Shown here piece by piece: positions 1 to 10,415 of a DNA stretch of 64,000 nt. The translations under genes and the position numbers were made by a program. The stretch's first letter is position 1; each line of letters opens with the position of its first letter. Source of the stretch: Semisulcospira habei (taxonomy: Eukaryota > Mollusca > Gastropoda > Semisulcospiridae); assembly GCA_036245525.1 (NCBI GenBank), contig BTPG01000006.1, forward strand, positions 69,269,400 through 69,333,399, written 5' to 3'. Under the pieces are notes generated by a model. It was not told the origin of the DNA. It did no database searches and worked only from the letters and a program-made list of their open reading frames with translations.

Positions 1-455
1 TAAAGTCCGTGTGTGTTTGTGCGTGTGTGTGTGCGATTGTATGTAGACACGCGAATCTTAGATATTCTGTACGTACAAGCTTGACACTCATCGAAATATT
101 TTATTTAAGGGGTGGCTAAGAGAGCCTCTAAGTATATTGTAATTGGAATCACTTTAAAGACGCCAAAGCCCGTTTATAAAAAGTCGGTTGACCCAGATTA
201 GAGTCCGTAATTTTTGTCATATTTACTTGTAATTTTGGATATAGCTAGTTTGAAGAAAGACAATGGATGAGTTCGTTAGCCAGCTTTGTACCCTTTCAAC
301 TTCTTCAGTAAAAATTAATTCTTTTTCAGAAAAAGAAAATAAAACAGTAAAAAAAAACATTGACTTCTTGAGAAAGTCAGACAGTGGTTGTGACGTAAAA
401 GAAGCAACTCCATGACCACTCAGACATTGACGCAATATGCTAATAATGACGTAAT

Positions 456-458
<3 letters not shown>

Positions 459-519
<61 letters not shown>
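459..519. repeat. (CT)n-(CA)n compound microsatellite
   Basis: About 22 CT units run into about 8 CA units. A short piece matching one arm of the window's fold-back elements (gaggatctatgcctcttgga) follows near 531-550. The 458 bases before it hold only low-complexity GT-rich sequence and no gene that I can recognise. Confidence 0.9.
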
Positions 520-837
520 GAGGGCACGTGAGGATCTATGCCTCTTGGAGATGCTTGGAGTGCACGCGCGTACACGCATACACACACACAAATATCGAAG
601 CGGTTTCAGAGAGCATGACAATGTACTTCAGTAGTATATCATGTAGTGCTTTACTTTTTGAATAATAATTAATTCACTTTTGCAAGTTGTGGATTTACTA
701 TAAACTCCCATCAAACAGGCAGCCCTGGAAGAGGCTGTGCGGAACAAAACAGTCAGCCCTGGAACGTGCCTTTCGGATGAATGACGTAAAACATCAATTT
801 CGTCACTGTGTACACGGCGTCGATGTTACGTCACATG

Positions 838-1104
838 GTGACTTCATTTTGCTACTCGTGCTATTCTTCTTCATAAATCCTGTCGCGACTCCAGCCCACA
901 GAGCGTACTATTGGCGGGAAGCGCCGTGTGTCCGTCTTTATTTGTGTGTGCCAGCGTGTCTTGATCAGAGTTGGCTTAGCGAGGAAGGAAATGGATCAGA
1001 AGGATAAGCTTAAAAATATGAGCTGTGAATGTTCCTAAATCAAAAACGGATGTGAGCTCCATACAATACGGTAGACTTTGGGATGAAATCCTCATCTTGA
1101 TCAA
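838..1104 (+). repeat. Left arm of a long imperfect inverted repeat
   Basis: This stretch reappears as its reverse complement at about 2152-2275 and 2795-2945. Shared landmarks are cgccgtgtgtccgtctttat, gaaatggatcag, atgttcctaaa and tacggtagactttgggatga. The arm is uninterrupted here, so it serves as the empty-site reference for the MITE in the right arm. Confidence 0.75.
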
Positions 1105-1310
1105 TAGGAGATATTTTAACATCAGAATGAGATCAAAGACAAAAGGTAAAGATGTGTAAAGGGGTGTGATGGTCAAAATAGCCCTGATTTAGACATGGGA
1201 GCGGGGAAATTAGAGGACTGGTTATGTACTGTCCTCTCCTATATCTCTCAGCGAGGACAACTCTTTGTGCGTTGTGGTTCATTCCATCTTGTTTATGATT
1301 GTGTTTTCAG

Positions 1311-1477
1311 ATGTCCGATGCGGAACCGAATTCGCATCCTACCTGGAAAAGAACGTGACACAGTTTGTTTTAACGAAAATCGCATGGCCGTATCGGGTTC
1401 GCATCGAAATCGTACCGAATAGGATGCACGCAGCCTTCGTGAACGAGAGCAAAACCTTGTTTCGTAAACATTCGGTT
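1311..1477 (+). CDS. Possible exon, unrecognised
   Basis: A strong acceptor (attgtgttttcag) precedes a 167-base open stretch that ends at a good donor (GTGAGC). Read from phase 1 it gives about 55 residues beginning VRCGTEFASYLEKN and ends in phase 0. The length and the phase pair (1 to 0) match the exon at 39688-39851 of gene B, which sits two exons upstream of the counterpart of gene A's first exon. The residues themselves do not align convincingly with that exon: the cysteine pattern differs. It could be a diverged upstream exon of gene A, or chance. No exon resembling 41195-41356 was found between here and 8392. Confidence 0.25.
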
Positions 1478-1877
1478 GTGAGCTTTAGCGCAACAGACAC
1501 ACTCTGAATGTTATCTGAGAAAACTGAACTTTCTATGAATCTAAACCGCCCAGCCACATATGAACAAGAGACGCCGCACAACTTCATAATTTGGACATTG
1601 GCAATGATTAGTTTTGTCACTCCGGAAAAATGGCAGCATGGGGTCATTTAGAGTTTAAATTGTGTTAAATACACGGTGTGTTCGGCTGGCATTGAGGCCA
1701 AATGTTCCACGAAGTCAAATCAGTTACTTTTTCTTCTTCTTCCTTACCAAGCAAACTTAACTAATTCACTTTATGCTGCATATCCAGATGCTGCTCGCCA
1801 CAAAGGATTGAAAGGTAACAAAATTTAGTAGTACCATTTGCCACAGAAGTAGGCCTAAATGATTACCGTTCTACATA

Positions 1878-1926
1878 TTCATTATTATTAGTAGTAGTAT
1901 TAGTAGTAGTATTACTATTACTACTA

Positions 1927-1995
<69 letters not shown>
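1878..1995. repeat. (TTA)n microsatellite with TAG variants
   Basis: AGT/TAG-type triplets pass into an almost pure ATT array of more than 20 units. The stretch 1480-1877 around it has no recognisable gene. Confidence 0.95.
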
Positions 1996-2151
1996 ATCGC
2001 ATATAGTTATACATAACAAATCGCCTGAAGAACCAGTGTTTCTAGTTTTTATTTCTTCAAGTTTGTTATAAGTGATGTAATTTAGAATGGCTGACTGACT
2101 GACTGAAACTTTATTTATCAAGGATTGAGATATTATGCGCTCATGCCTCTC

Positions 2152-2275
2152 TTCCAATCTGAGGATTTCATCCCAAAGTCTACCGTATTTGGAGCTCAGA
2201 TGCGTTTATCTTTTAGGAACATTCAGGATTGTTCATATTTTTAGGCTTTTTATGCTGATCCATTTCCTTCCTCTC
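2152..2275 (-). repeat. Right arm, inner part, of the long inverted repeat
   Basis: Reverse complement of about 986-1104. It is interrupted at 2276 by the MITE insertion and resumes at 2795. Confidence 0.75.
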
Positions 2276-2278
2276 TTA
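2276..2278. repeat. Target-site duplication TTA, left copy
   Basis: The same trinucleotide lies at 2792-2794 on the other side of the MITE. Confidence 0.65.
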
Positions 2279-2791
2279 AGGCCCCGCTACACGAGCCCGG
2301 TTTTGAGGCCGATTCCCGGTCAGTTTTCGAATCGGTAGGTGATCGGGCCGGACTAAAAAACGTGTGTACTGCCACACATTTCCCGACTTGTTTAGCCGAC
2401 CGGTTTGAACCGAAGATCAAAGTCGTACCTGTTCTGCAAAATGACTGCTAGTTTTTACAGTGATGATGATGTGCTTGCATTATCAGCAGTTTTGCATCAT
2501 CGTATTCGGGAAGAGGCGTGCGAAACATCAGCACTGAACGTCGGTGGTACTGATCACAACAGGCGTGTTCCACCATTTGCAAACCGTGCTGAAACGACAT
2601 GATTTGCGAGACGCGCTCTGATTGGTTGAAGCTTACGATCGGGACCGATTCGGATCGGAAATATAGAGCAGGTTCTAGTCACCCGATTCCCAGCCGATTG
2701 GGACCGGATCGGATAATTGACGTCATCCGATCGCAAACGGATCGGAATCGGCTTCAAAATCGGGGCACAACCGGCCCGTGTGGAGGGGCCT
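2279..2791. mobile_element. PIF/Harbinger-type MITE, 513 bp
   Basis: The ends are inverted repeats: AGGCCCCGCTACACG at the left and the complement of AGGCCCCTCCACACGGGCC at the right. Homology continues inward to GCCGATTCC. TTA flanks both sides, the 3-bp duplication typical of PIF/Harbinger. Inside, 2441-2602 on the plus strand is open and starts MTASFYSDDDVLALSAVLHH, an acidic N-terminal segment of the kind seen in Harbinger proteins. The element is thus probably an internally deleted autonomous copy. The superfamily is inferred from the target site and that resemblance. Confidence 0.7.
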
Positions 2792-2794
2792 TTA

Positions 2795-2945
2795 GCCAAC
2801 CCCTGATCAACATACCCGTCGGCGCACACAAATAAAGACGGACACACGGCGATTTCCGTCATTCGTAAGCTCCGTGGTCTGGCGTAGCATAGCTAATCTG
2901 AAGAAGAAGAATAACACGGGCAGCAAAGTGACGTCACTTCAAGCT
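2795..2945 (-). repeat. Right arm, outer part, of the long inverted repeat
   Basis: Reverse complement of about 838-985. Key matches are the cgccgtgtgtccgtctttat block and the gtgttattcttcttc block. It directly continues the arm broken by the MITE. Confidence 0.7.
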
Positions 2946-3004
2946 TCACGTCATGGCATCATTAGTCCCACTCATCGCAGTACTAACATTTGACGTATCA
3001 GAGA

Positions 3005-3390
3005 ATCAACTTTACAATTTTCTCACTGATTTTCACGCCTATGGCTTACAGGTTACAATCTGAACTAATCCTACCGCAGGGACGGGACAAACAGCAGGCT
3101 TATGCAAACACTGTTTATGAAAAAATCATGCGGGTATTAATGAGAAGATATTTTGCTTTCGTAAAAGAAAAATTAAAGTTATGTTAGCTGTTTTACAAAT
3201 GACTCGTAAACAGGGGTTTTCAACATTGTCTCATTTCCACACCTAGGGCATACAAGTCACAATTAACCTAATCGTACCCGACTGCGGAGACAAACTGTAG
3301 GCTTATGTAAATAGCTTACACGAAAAATCATGCGATTATTAATGAAAAGATTGTTTAGTTGTTTTTTTTTCGTAAAAAAAGATTAAATTG
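3005..3390 (+). repeat. Diverged tandem duplication, about 190 bp unit
   Basis: Two units follow each other. Both carry a block like aggcttatg-aaa-ac-gttta-gaaaaatcatgcg, then attaatga-aagat, then a cgtaaaa run. The first is centred on 3020-3190 and the second on 3220-3390. No coding function is seen. Confidence 0.65.
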
Positions 3391-3895
3391 TTTTAAGATT
3401 AACCCATATTATTCGTGAAATTAATCCCCAAAAACGTGAACATATTTTATTTTTCCCAAAATGTTTAATTATCACTCAAAATGTTCTAGATAAGATCAAC
3501 TTTATTGCCATATCCATAAACATTAGGATTTTGTTGCTGCATAACTGACGAGCGTCCATATTAAGATCAACACATCAACACAAAAAAACACACAGACAAT
3601 ACAATCAAGCAGACTCTAAAATACCAAACCACACATATGTATAGTAGTCATTCTACTAAGTTTGCACACACATCTAAGTAAGTGAAATAAGATAAATATA
3701 TAGCATAATAACCATATGACAACAATGACCGCCAAGTGAGCCGCAACGAAAACAGATTAGCTAAATTCATATCTATTTGTAAAACTGTATATCCTGTTTA
3801 AGAAGAGGTTTAATAGAACATATAAAGAACTATAAATAACTAAGATAGGCTGTAGGTAATTCTAAAGAGACTTTGAGTCAATCTGCTGAGTTAAA

Positions 3896-5345
3896 TCATA
3901 TCACAGCCACATTAGACAGGGCCTGAACAGCCAAGGGATAAAAGCTCTTCTGAAAACGAGTGGTTTTGGCCTTGATGGATCTAAAGCGTGAGCCAGATGG
4001 CAAGGGCTCGAATAGGCTATGTGCAGGATGGTGATCGTCATGTATGATGGAGCTCGCTCTCTTGATGGTGCGTGCGTGGTACAGAGATTCCAGCGAGAGG
4101 AGATGGCTTCCAACAATATGAGATGCTGTTTTGATCACCCTATTTAATTTTCTGCGGGCTTCGTCGGTTGCGCTGCCACCGTCGTTGAGAAGGTAAGAAT
4201 GCTCTCAATGGCGGCGCGGTAAAACTGCACCATGATCTGCTGACTGACGCCAAAAGACTTCAACCACCAAAGAAAAAACAGGCGCTACTGGGCTTTCTTT
4301 ACTAGCTGTTCAATATTCTTCCCCCACTTAAGATCGTGCGAAATAAGAGTACCCAGAAACTTAAACGTTTCAACAATTTCAATATCGTTTCCTTGGATGG
4401 TTAAGAGAAGGGGGTCAGTTTTCTTTTTCCTGATATTCGATTATAATTTCCTTGGTCTTACCAACATGCAAATCCAGGTTGTTGTCAGAACACCAGCCTA
4501 CTAACATGTCTACCTCATCCCGATATGCACTCTCGTCATTGTTATGTACAAAACCCTTGACTGTCGTATCATCAGCAAATTTCACTAAGCGTGTGCTATC
4601 ATAGTGGGATACACAGTCGTGTGTAAAAAGAGAATGCAACAATGGGAATAAAACACATCCTTGGGGAACTCCCGTACTCAAGGTCAAATACTGGGATACA
4701 TGTCCACATTGACCAGGAGTAGGGAACTGACACAGCTGAACACAGGTCTGACCGCTCGAACCGATCTTGACAATCTGGGGTCTGTTTAACAAGAAATCCA
4801 GAACCCAGTTACAGATGGACTGTGCGAAGCCAAAGTTCAGCAGCATTTCATGCAGTTTGGACGGTATGATAGTGTTGAACGCGCTGCTATAATCAACAAA
4901 AAGCAGCCTAACATACGCAGTTGGCTTCTCTCGATGCTGCAGAATATAGTGCAGTCCTATCGACACAGCGTCCTCTACTGCAGTATCGGTTCGCGCGGTA
5001 AGCAAACTGATAAGGATCGAGGGAGGGGGGCATGACAGACTTGATGTGCTGCAGGATCAGCGCCTCGAGCGTTTCATTATGACGGAGGTCAGTGCCACAG
5101 GCCTGTAGTCGTTAAGGGTACTGATGGTTGCCTTTTTTTGGTATGGGGATAATAGTTGACTTTTGGAGACAGTGTAGAACCTTGCATGCCTGTAATGACC
5201 AGTTAAATATGACTGTGAGAACGCCTGCGAGCTGGTCAGCACAGTAATTCAAAAGGCCAGGAGAAATTGCATCAGGGCCTGCTGCCTTACGTAAATTCAA
5301 ACGACTGAGAAGCCGCTCACGTCCTTTTCACACACCACATGAAAA
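3896..5345 (-). pseudogene. Reverse transcriptase pseudogene of the Rex1-like LINE
   Basis: Read from right to left, the frames give an RT N-terminal part ([20 protein letters not shown] at 5240-5300), then a 196-residue open block at 4415-5005. That block has the motif-A region FVDYSSAFNTIIPSKL, the STGVPQGCV turn and the catalytic KFADDTTV. A C-terminal piece ends at 3896 (FQKSFYPLAVQALSNV). These blocks are typical of Rex1/Babar elements of the CR1 superfamily. Frame changes between the blocks show it is dead. It lies in what should be the intron upstream of gene A's exon at 8392, on the opposite strand, and is duplicated with that exon in copy B. Confidence 0.85.
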
Positions 5346-5346
5346 T

Positions 5347-6591
5347 TGTGATAAAATTCTATACTCACGCAGAGGGTTCACACAGTAGGTTTAATACGGT
5401 ACGGTTTTGTAGCGGTTTGTTTTGTGACGATAGTCCTTGGTGGCACGTGGGCCACTTGGAATCTTTAAGAAACGGTTAGCACGGGGAGTTTTAGTGAGTT
5501 TTAGGCGAGAGCTCAGACTGTCAGAGGTCTAAATAAGTTAGTACGGGGCTTTACTGTCAATGTGGACAGACGTGTGTGAGATACCTTAGCCCGTATTCCA
5601 AGACTCTGAAACATCGAATTCAGGTATGTTTTTATACGTATTGTTGATGGTTATTGCGTTAAAGATAGTATGCGTTAATAGGAGTTAATTCGTTTGTGTA
5701 GTGTTGACTGGTTTGGTCCAGTTATGTTGGTTTGGATTTCATTGAGGTAACCGGTGTTTTTTTGTATATAGTTATTTACCGAGATGGATAACTACGGAAT
5801 GTGAGGGGTGTAGGCCTAAGTCGTTATGAAGATAGTACGTGGTTAAGTATAGTCTTTTCCAGCGTATGGGATAACGTATAGCGAGATTGTTAGGTTATAG
5901 TCTGTTTCAAGGTAGTGACAGAGTTATGGGGTGTTACGAAAGTAGTCGGGTTATGGAGCACGTGTTTGTGTGAATGAACGTGTGAGTTTTTTTGTATCAG
6001 CCAGGTTACGTAATGTGTCTCATATTATCTAATATGTGTGTGTGTTTAGCAAGTGTTACGATTTAGGACTGTATTATTGTTCAGAGTGCTTGTTGGAGTT
6101 TGGAGCGACGGACGACCTAATGCGAGGTCATCTCTCCATCTCTTCACTCAGGGAGTGAGCGACCGGTGCCGAGACACCCGGATCACAGCGAGGACAGCGC
6201 TGTACGGTACGAGGACGTCGACGGTACGAAAGACGGGGCGCCTCGGGAGCGTACGAAGGACTTGCACGCCTAGACGTGAAAAGGACTTAACGTAATCGGG
6301 CGAGAACACCAAACAGGTTGGAGTGTGAGAGACTACTACCTATCCTGGCATTGATACTGTGTATGTGGATGTGATGTTGAGATGCTGGTAGTGGGGAAGG
6401 TGTGGTGTACATAATTGTGATAACCTTTGGAGCGTTTCTTTAATTTTTTGTTAAAAACGTCGTCGTTAATAAGAAAGCCAGTGTGTTGAGTTTTACCCTC
6501 GTGAATGCGCCCGTCTGAGTCAGTGGCGGTGTATGCGTCTGTTGTGCGAGAGTCTGTACGTGCGACTGGGGGAAAGTCTGCGTGCGTTACA
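5347..6591. mobile_element. Solo LTR, 1,245 bp
   Basis: The insert starts TGTGATAAAATTC and ends TGCGTTACA, so it has TG...CA termini. The pentanucleotide AAAAT flanks it at 5342-5346 and 6592-6596. The paralogous LINE in copy B (around 45050) reads straight through agaaaatcatcaacgg, which is the empty site with one AAAAT. No gag-pol lies between, so this is a single LTR left by recombination, or a very small non-autonomous element. The retrotransposon family and its strand cannot be told from this piece. Confidence 0.85.
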
Positions 6592-6890
6592 AAAATCATC
6601 ATCGGTACTAAGCGGGGGTGGCACAGAAACGGGGTGGTAGAGGTACAATGCTGGTTATCGAACTCATTCAACATCTCCCTTTTAAATAGCTATAAGCAAA
6701 ATATATAGTAAAAATAAGAAACATTACATACTCCAGTGTGAATCAACTGGTTTTTGTGAAACGCCATTTTCTCGCCAATGAGCACCTTAATCCAAAAATT
6801 TAAAAAAAGGCCCCGAGATAATTCTTTAGGAACAGTATCTTAAAATTTCAAGCTTGGTTTGGCCGTCCTCAAACGCGGGCTCTAGTCGCT

Positions 6891-6997
<107 letters not shown>

Positions 6998-7118
6998 TGC
7001 GGCGCTTGGCACCAAAAAGACGTTTTCTATCAAGGTTTGCGTAGCCTGACCTGACGTCATTTATCGTGTTACTTCTTTGCTAGTATTTCTGCGCCACACG
7101 CCTGCTCCGGAATGCGTT

Positions 7119-8090
7119 TCAACCCAGCCCCATTTCAAAGTCTACCGTATTTTCAATACGGTAGACAAAAAGAAATAAATCTTTAGACAACACAAGATAA
7201 TTAAATTTACGTTGCCATAGATAAATGCTTGTACAGTTTTGCTTTAAACGCATCACGAAATTAACTTCTTGTAGATGCGGAGGAAGAAAATTCCACAGGA
7301 AACCACCTGAGTATGACAAAATGGATTTATACAAATCAATGTGGGGCCGCTTTGTGCTCAGGCTGCTCCGAGAGGTGTTGTATCTCTTCTGAGTAAGAGT
7401 ATAGAATTCCGATAAGTAGCCGGGGTCCTTACCGTTAAGAGCTTTGTGCACTAGCACGCACTTGTTAAATACTAAGTGTTTGCCAAGAGGAAGGAGTCCA
7501 GCTGCCTCGAGACTCGCCTCAGTGGGTAGAGAGGAAATAGGAATAATTAATTTGGCTGCTCTCCTGTATAGCGAATTATTTTCTTGAACTGGGCCTCGCT
7601 GCGGCCGTCATACACTGTCGAGGCATAATCAATGTGGGGCTTGATGTATCCATTGAAAAATAGTTTACGCGTGGTCAAATTAATGACGACTTTCAGTTTA
7701 GACAGTAAAAATAATTTCTGTGAAATTGTCTTTCCGATGTGTATAAGATGAGGTTGCCAACAGAGTTGGTTATCTACAATTACCCCTAGTAAGCGGTGCT
7801 GCTGTACTTGCTCTATGGGGACAGCTTTAAATGGGAAGTTTAGAGGCGCGGGTTGCAGCTGATGTTCCTGTCGTGTTGTGACTAGCATGCTTTTTGTTTT
7901 AGTTGGATTGACTATCATTCTATTGCTACTGCACCATACAGAGACTTCTTGTAGGCTCTGCTGGAGGCTGTTAGTAATGTCGGCTACAGTTTTACCGGCC
8001 TCATTAATTTGCGTCGAATCGGCAGCAAACATGTCACACTCAGCACAAGCACATGAGTGCTGTCGAGACATCGGCAAAAGTGTTGCTTGA
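7119..8090 (-). pseudogene. LINE reverse transcriptase C-terminal fragment, copy A
   Basis: Minus-strand remnant of a second non-LTR retrotransposon. The block at 7547-8077 carries an RT motif region degraded to MFAADST, then GKTVADITNSLQQSLQEVS, MIVNPTKTKSMLVTTR and QHRLLGVIVDNQLCWQPHL, the usual thumb region of jockey/CR1-group LINEs. The block at 7119-7457 is the extreme C-terminus (YNTSRSSLSTKRPHIDLYKS). A frame change separates the two. In copy B the same site reads FADDSTLYEAG, so copy A has lost an aspartate of the active site after the copies parted. The 5' end is truncated near 8090. Confidence 0.85.
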
Positions 8091-8245
8091 AAATATCCAA
8101 CTTTTCTTACATCTCACTTTTTTTATCAGCGAAGCAGACTGTAATGAGTAGTAGTAGTAGTATCATCATCATTGTGACATCGGTAAAAGTGTTGCTTCAA
8201 AATATCCAACTTTTCTTACATCCCACCTTTTTATCAGCGAAGCAG
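8081..8245 (+). repeat. Duplicated 65-bp unit with TAG/ATC triplets
   Basis: The block gtgttgctt-aaaatatccaacttttcttac...tttttatcagcgaagcag occurs twice, at about 8078-8140 and 8180-8246. An AGT/ATC triplet run separates them. Copy B has the same pair at about 46533-46600 and 46678-46742 with longer triplet runs. Confidence 0.8.
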
Positions 8246-8285
8246 CAACTGTAATGAGTAATAGTAGTAATATCATTATCATCAT

Positions 8286-8378
8286 CATTGTTATTATCAT
8301 TATTAGTTATTGTACTGTTCCAACGCCGTGATGGCCTTAGTCGCCTGCTCGGCGGTAAACCCCAATAACTAACTAACT
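8286..8378 (-). repeat. SINE-like repeat next to an exon
   Basis: On the minus strand it reads TTATTGGGGTTTAACGCCGA followed by GCAGGCGACTAAGGCC. The same repeat lies at 38499-38556 (plus), 46834-46897 (minus), 28217-28268 (minus) and, diverged, near 37118-37170. Its edge, aataactaactaac, stops about 14 bases before the splice acceptor of the exon at 8392. Confidence 0.75.
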
Positions 8379-8391
8379 TGTACTGTTCCAG

Positions 8392-8572
8392 GACGTGAAG
8401 ACAATGAAAGAGGATATTTACGACAAACTTAACGCGGATGCCAAATCTGGTGTGCTGAATTTTGACGGTCTGACTGCGGGTGATCCTGCCTTTGGTGTCC
8501 CAAGAGAGACGCTTGACTGTCCTATCGGGACGTACTTCAGACCTAGAGACAATACCGTGTCACTCTCTTGTG
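8392..8572 (+). CDS. Gene A exon 1 seen: domain preceding ephrin-like repeats
   Basis: The acceptor is tactgttccag and the donor G|GTAACT; the exon runs from phase 0 to phase 1. It encodes DVKTMKEDIYDKLNADAKSG followed by VLNFDGLTAGDPAFG and ends VPRETLDCPIGTYF...VSLSC. In extracellular mosaic proteins of the SVEP1-like kind, such an LDCPxGTY segment leads into ephrin-receptor-like cysteine repeats, which is what the next exon holds. The copy-B exon at 46909-47089 is nearly identical (Arg for Leu, Phe for Ser and Asp for Gly at three places). In gene B the upstream exons are present at 38672-41356. In gene A they should lie before this point but were not found in 1-8391, perhaps being outside the window or lost. 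The product is probably secreted or on the cell surface. Confidence 0.75.
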
Positions 8573-8620
8573 GTAACTACAAACGTGTTTTCAAATTCGC
8601 CCACTGTTGTTGAAGCGGAC

Positions 8621-8775
8621 TGGTTAAACTCTTGATTGCGGAGAAACATGAGTACGATACAACTGCCAGAATCATAGATCCCCATGAGCCCCCCCCCCCC
8701 CCAGTTGCGGGGGATCATGAAGATCTATGTCCCTTGAAATAAAAACACTTTGAATCCACATTTTGGGGAATGCTT
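8621..8775. mobile_element. Fold-back element FB1, diverged copy
   Basis: The arms atagatccccatgagcccc and gggggatcatgaagatctatg face each other across a C run. Copy B keeps it at 47146-47283. Confidence 0.7.
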
Positions 8776-9037
8776 TTTATATTTTTTTTTTTTTTGAGTT
8801 AAAGGGTACGGAGTACAGGTTTATTCATTCTGTCTCCCTGCCTGTATGCGTGCCTGCCTGCCCCTCTCTCTGTCTCTGTCTCTCTGCTGTGTTCTCATAT
8901 TTTGGTCAAGCATAGTAAGTGTTGTAGTCTCCCTCACCATCTTCACCACCAGTTGTTTGTTTGTGGTTATTTTCGTAGACGGCAGGTGCGAAAATGCCGT
9001 AGTCAGTGATCTCTGCCGTTATAAAATAAAGTTTCAT

Positions 9038-9040
<3 letters not shown>

Positions 9041-9125
<85 letters not shown>
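9041..9125. repeat. (CT)n microsatellite
   Basis: About 42 CT units. Together with the array at 9550-9618 it brackets about 420 bases that copy B lacks. Confidence 0.95.
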
Positions 9126-9128
<3 letters not shown>

Positions 9129-9504
9129 CGTTTTAAAACAAAACTTTTTGATTACCTGATGAGTCAGACTTAGTACGTTTCTCAGGTACTGTAATATTTC
9201 CTGTACCTCATGTATTTCATACAGATGGTTTTTATATGTGTGTGCGCATGTGCGTGTGTGTGCTCGTGTTTGTTTGTGCGTGTGGGTGTATGTGTGAGCG
9301 GCGCGCGCGCGTGCGTGCGTCTGTGCATGTGTGTGTGATGAGTATTATTTTTGTCTGTATATAATGATGCTATTGGGTTTTGTATGTACATGCCATACAT
9401 ATTTTATAGTTTCCCTTCTTTTTCATCCTGTAGTTAGCAACGGCAAGTTTGTAAAATGACGATTTGTTTTCTGTCAAAACTTTTTACCGTTGAAAACTAA
9501 AGTT

Positions 9505-9537
9505 TCATCATCATCATCATCATCATCGCTCGCTCGC

Positions 9538-9618
<81 letters not shown>
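9505..9618. repeat. (ATC)n-(GCTC)n-(CT)n compound microsatellite
   Basis: Seven ATC units, five or six GCTC units, then about 33 CT units. The rest of 8780-10030 is intron with low-complexity T-rich sequence and no exon that I can see. Confidence 0.95.
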
Positions 9619-10036
9619 AAGTTTTTGTTTCTTTCTCGCATTGATCATTTACGTATAAACTAATGACCGCTAAGAGGTATAAAGAAATATTTGGAGGTCA
9701 TTGTACTTTTTATGCCTTGTCGAGTTGGTTTCCTACCTAAGCCTTTCTTTTGAGCGCAGCTGGTCTGATACAAAAGTATTCTATGATAACAAAGATTGCC
9801 TGACACACAATGGTTTTGAAGAACACAACGGAGAAAGAAACACATTAACAAAAGACAGTTACAACACAATTTGAATAAATTGTGTTGCAACTGTTCTTTT
9901 CTAAGCGTGTTTCTTTCTCCGTTGGGTTCTTCTCTGCATTTAACACGCTTGGCAGTCGCCTTTTTGGTCTGGACAATGACTCTTTCACATTTGTCACGCT
10001 TGTAGGTGGCTTGAATCCTCATCAATCTCTTTCCAG

Positions 10037-10216
10037 CTGGTTGCGGCGCTGGCTACTATCTCGCGTATGATCCTGCCACAGGAGCCCAGGCTTCACATTG
10101 TACGCCATGTCCCGTGGGCAGCTACACGGATCTGGACAACGCCACGACCTGTACCTCCTGCCCACCGGGATGGACCACAACAAGCACGGGCAGCAAAAAA
10201 AGCACAGACTGTAAAG
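10037..10216 (+). CDS. Gene A exon: ephrin-receptor-like cysteine repeat 1
   Basis: The acceptor is tctctttccag and the donor AAAG|GTATGA; phase 1 to 1, 180 bases. The translation runs GCGAGYYLAYDPATGAQASH, CTPCPVGSYTDLDNATTC, TSCPPGWTTTSTGSKKSTDC. The CxxCPxGxYxD and CxxCPxGxxT spacing is that of the GCC2/GCC3 (ephrin type-A/B receptor-like) motif, a small disulphide-rich extracellular module found in SVEP1-like proteins. Joining to the previous exon restores an Ala codon across the phase-1 junction. The counterpart in copy B is 52983-53162 with a few replacements (Val for Gly after the junction, VDSYTN for VGSYTD). Confidence 0.85.
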
Positions 10217-10219
10217 GTA

Positions 10220-10415
10220 TGACCCCTTCACTGCCGAGAAAAAGAGAGTGAACATGATCCAACTGCAAGAGACATAGATCCTCATGAGCCCCCGCGACTG
10301 CGGGGGCTCATGAGGATCTATGCCTATTGCTGAGACCAATTTTTATCCATGTTTCTTGGGCGGTGTTTGGTCGGTGAATGAACCATGATTTCAGAAACAA
10401 ACATGTAAACACAGT
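10220..10415. mobile_element. Fold-back element FB1, asymmetric type
   Basis: It starts ccccttcactgccgag and contains the near-perfect palindrome cctcatgagcccccgc/gcgggggctcatgagg. It ends in the longer right arm with gagaccaattt and gaatgaacc. Matched at 53165-53345 in copy B. Confidence 0.85.

Larger units (their letters stand above)
3484..6690 (-). mobile_element. Rex1/Babar-like LINE, copy A, split by a solo LTR
   Basis: A minus-strand non-LTR retrotransposon. Its 3' end lies at about 3484-3520, where the minus strand reads aataaagttgatcttatc. The reverse transcriptase reading frame ends near 3896, and coding sequence reaches at least 6674. Positions 5347-6591 are a later LTR insertion. 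The 5' end is not defined. The same element, with the same 5' flank, recurs at about 42808-45115. Confidence 0.8.

Noticed and set aside
5347..6591. The LTR insert as a gene promoter or long non-coding RNA
   Set aside because: TG...CA ends, a 5-bp target duplication and the empty site in copy B explain it fully as a transposed LTR. Promoter function cannot be judged by eye.
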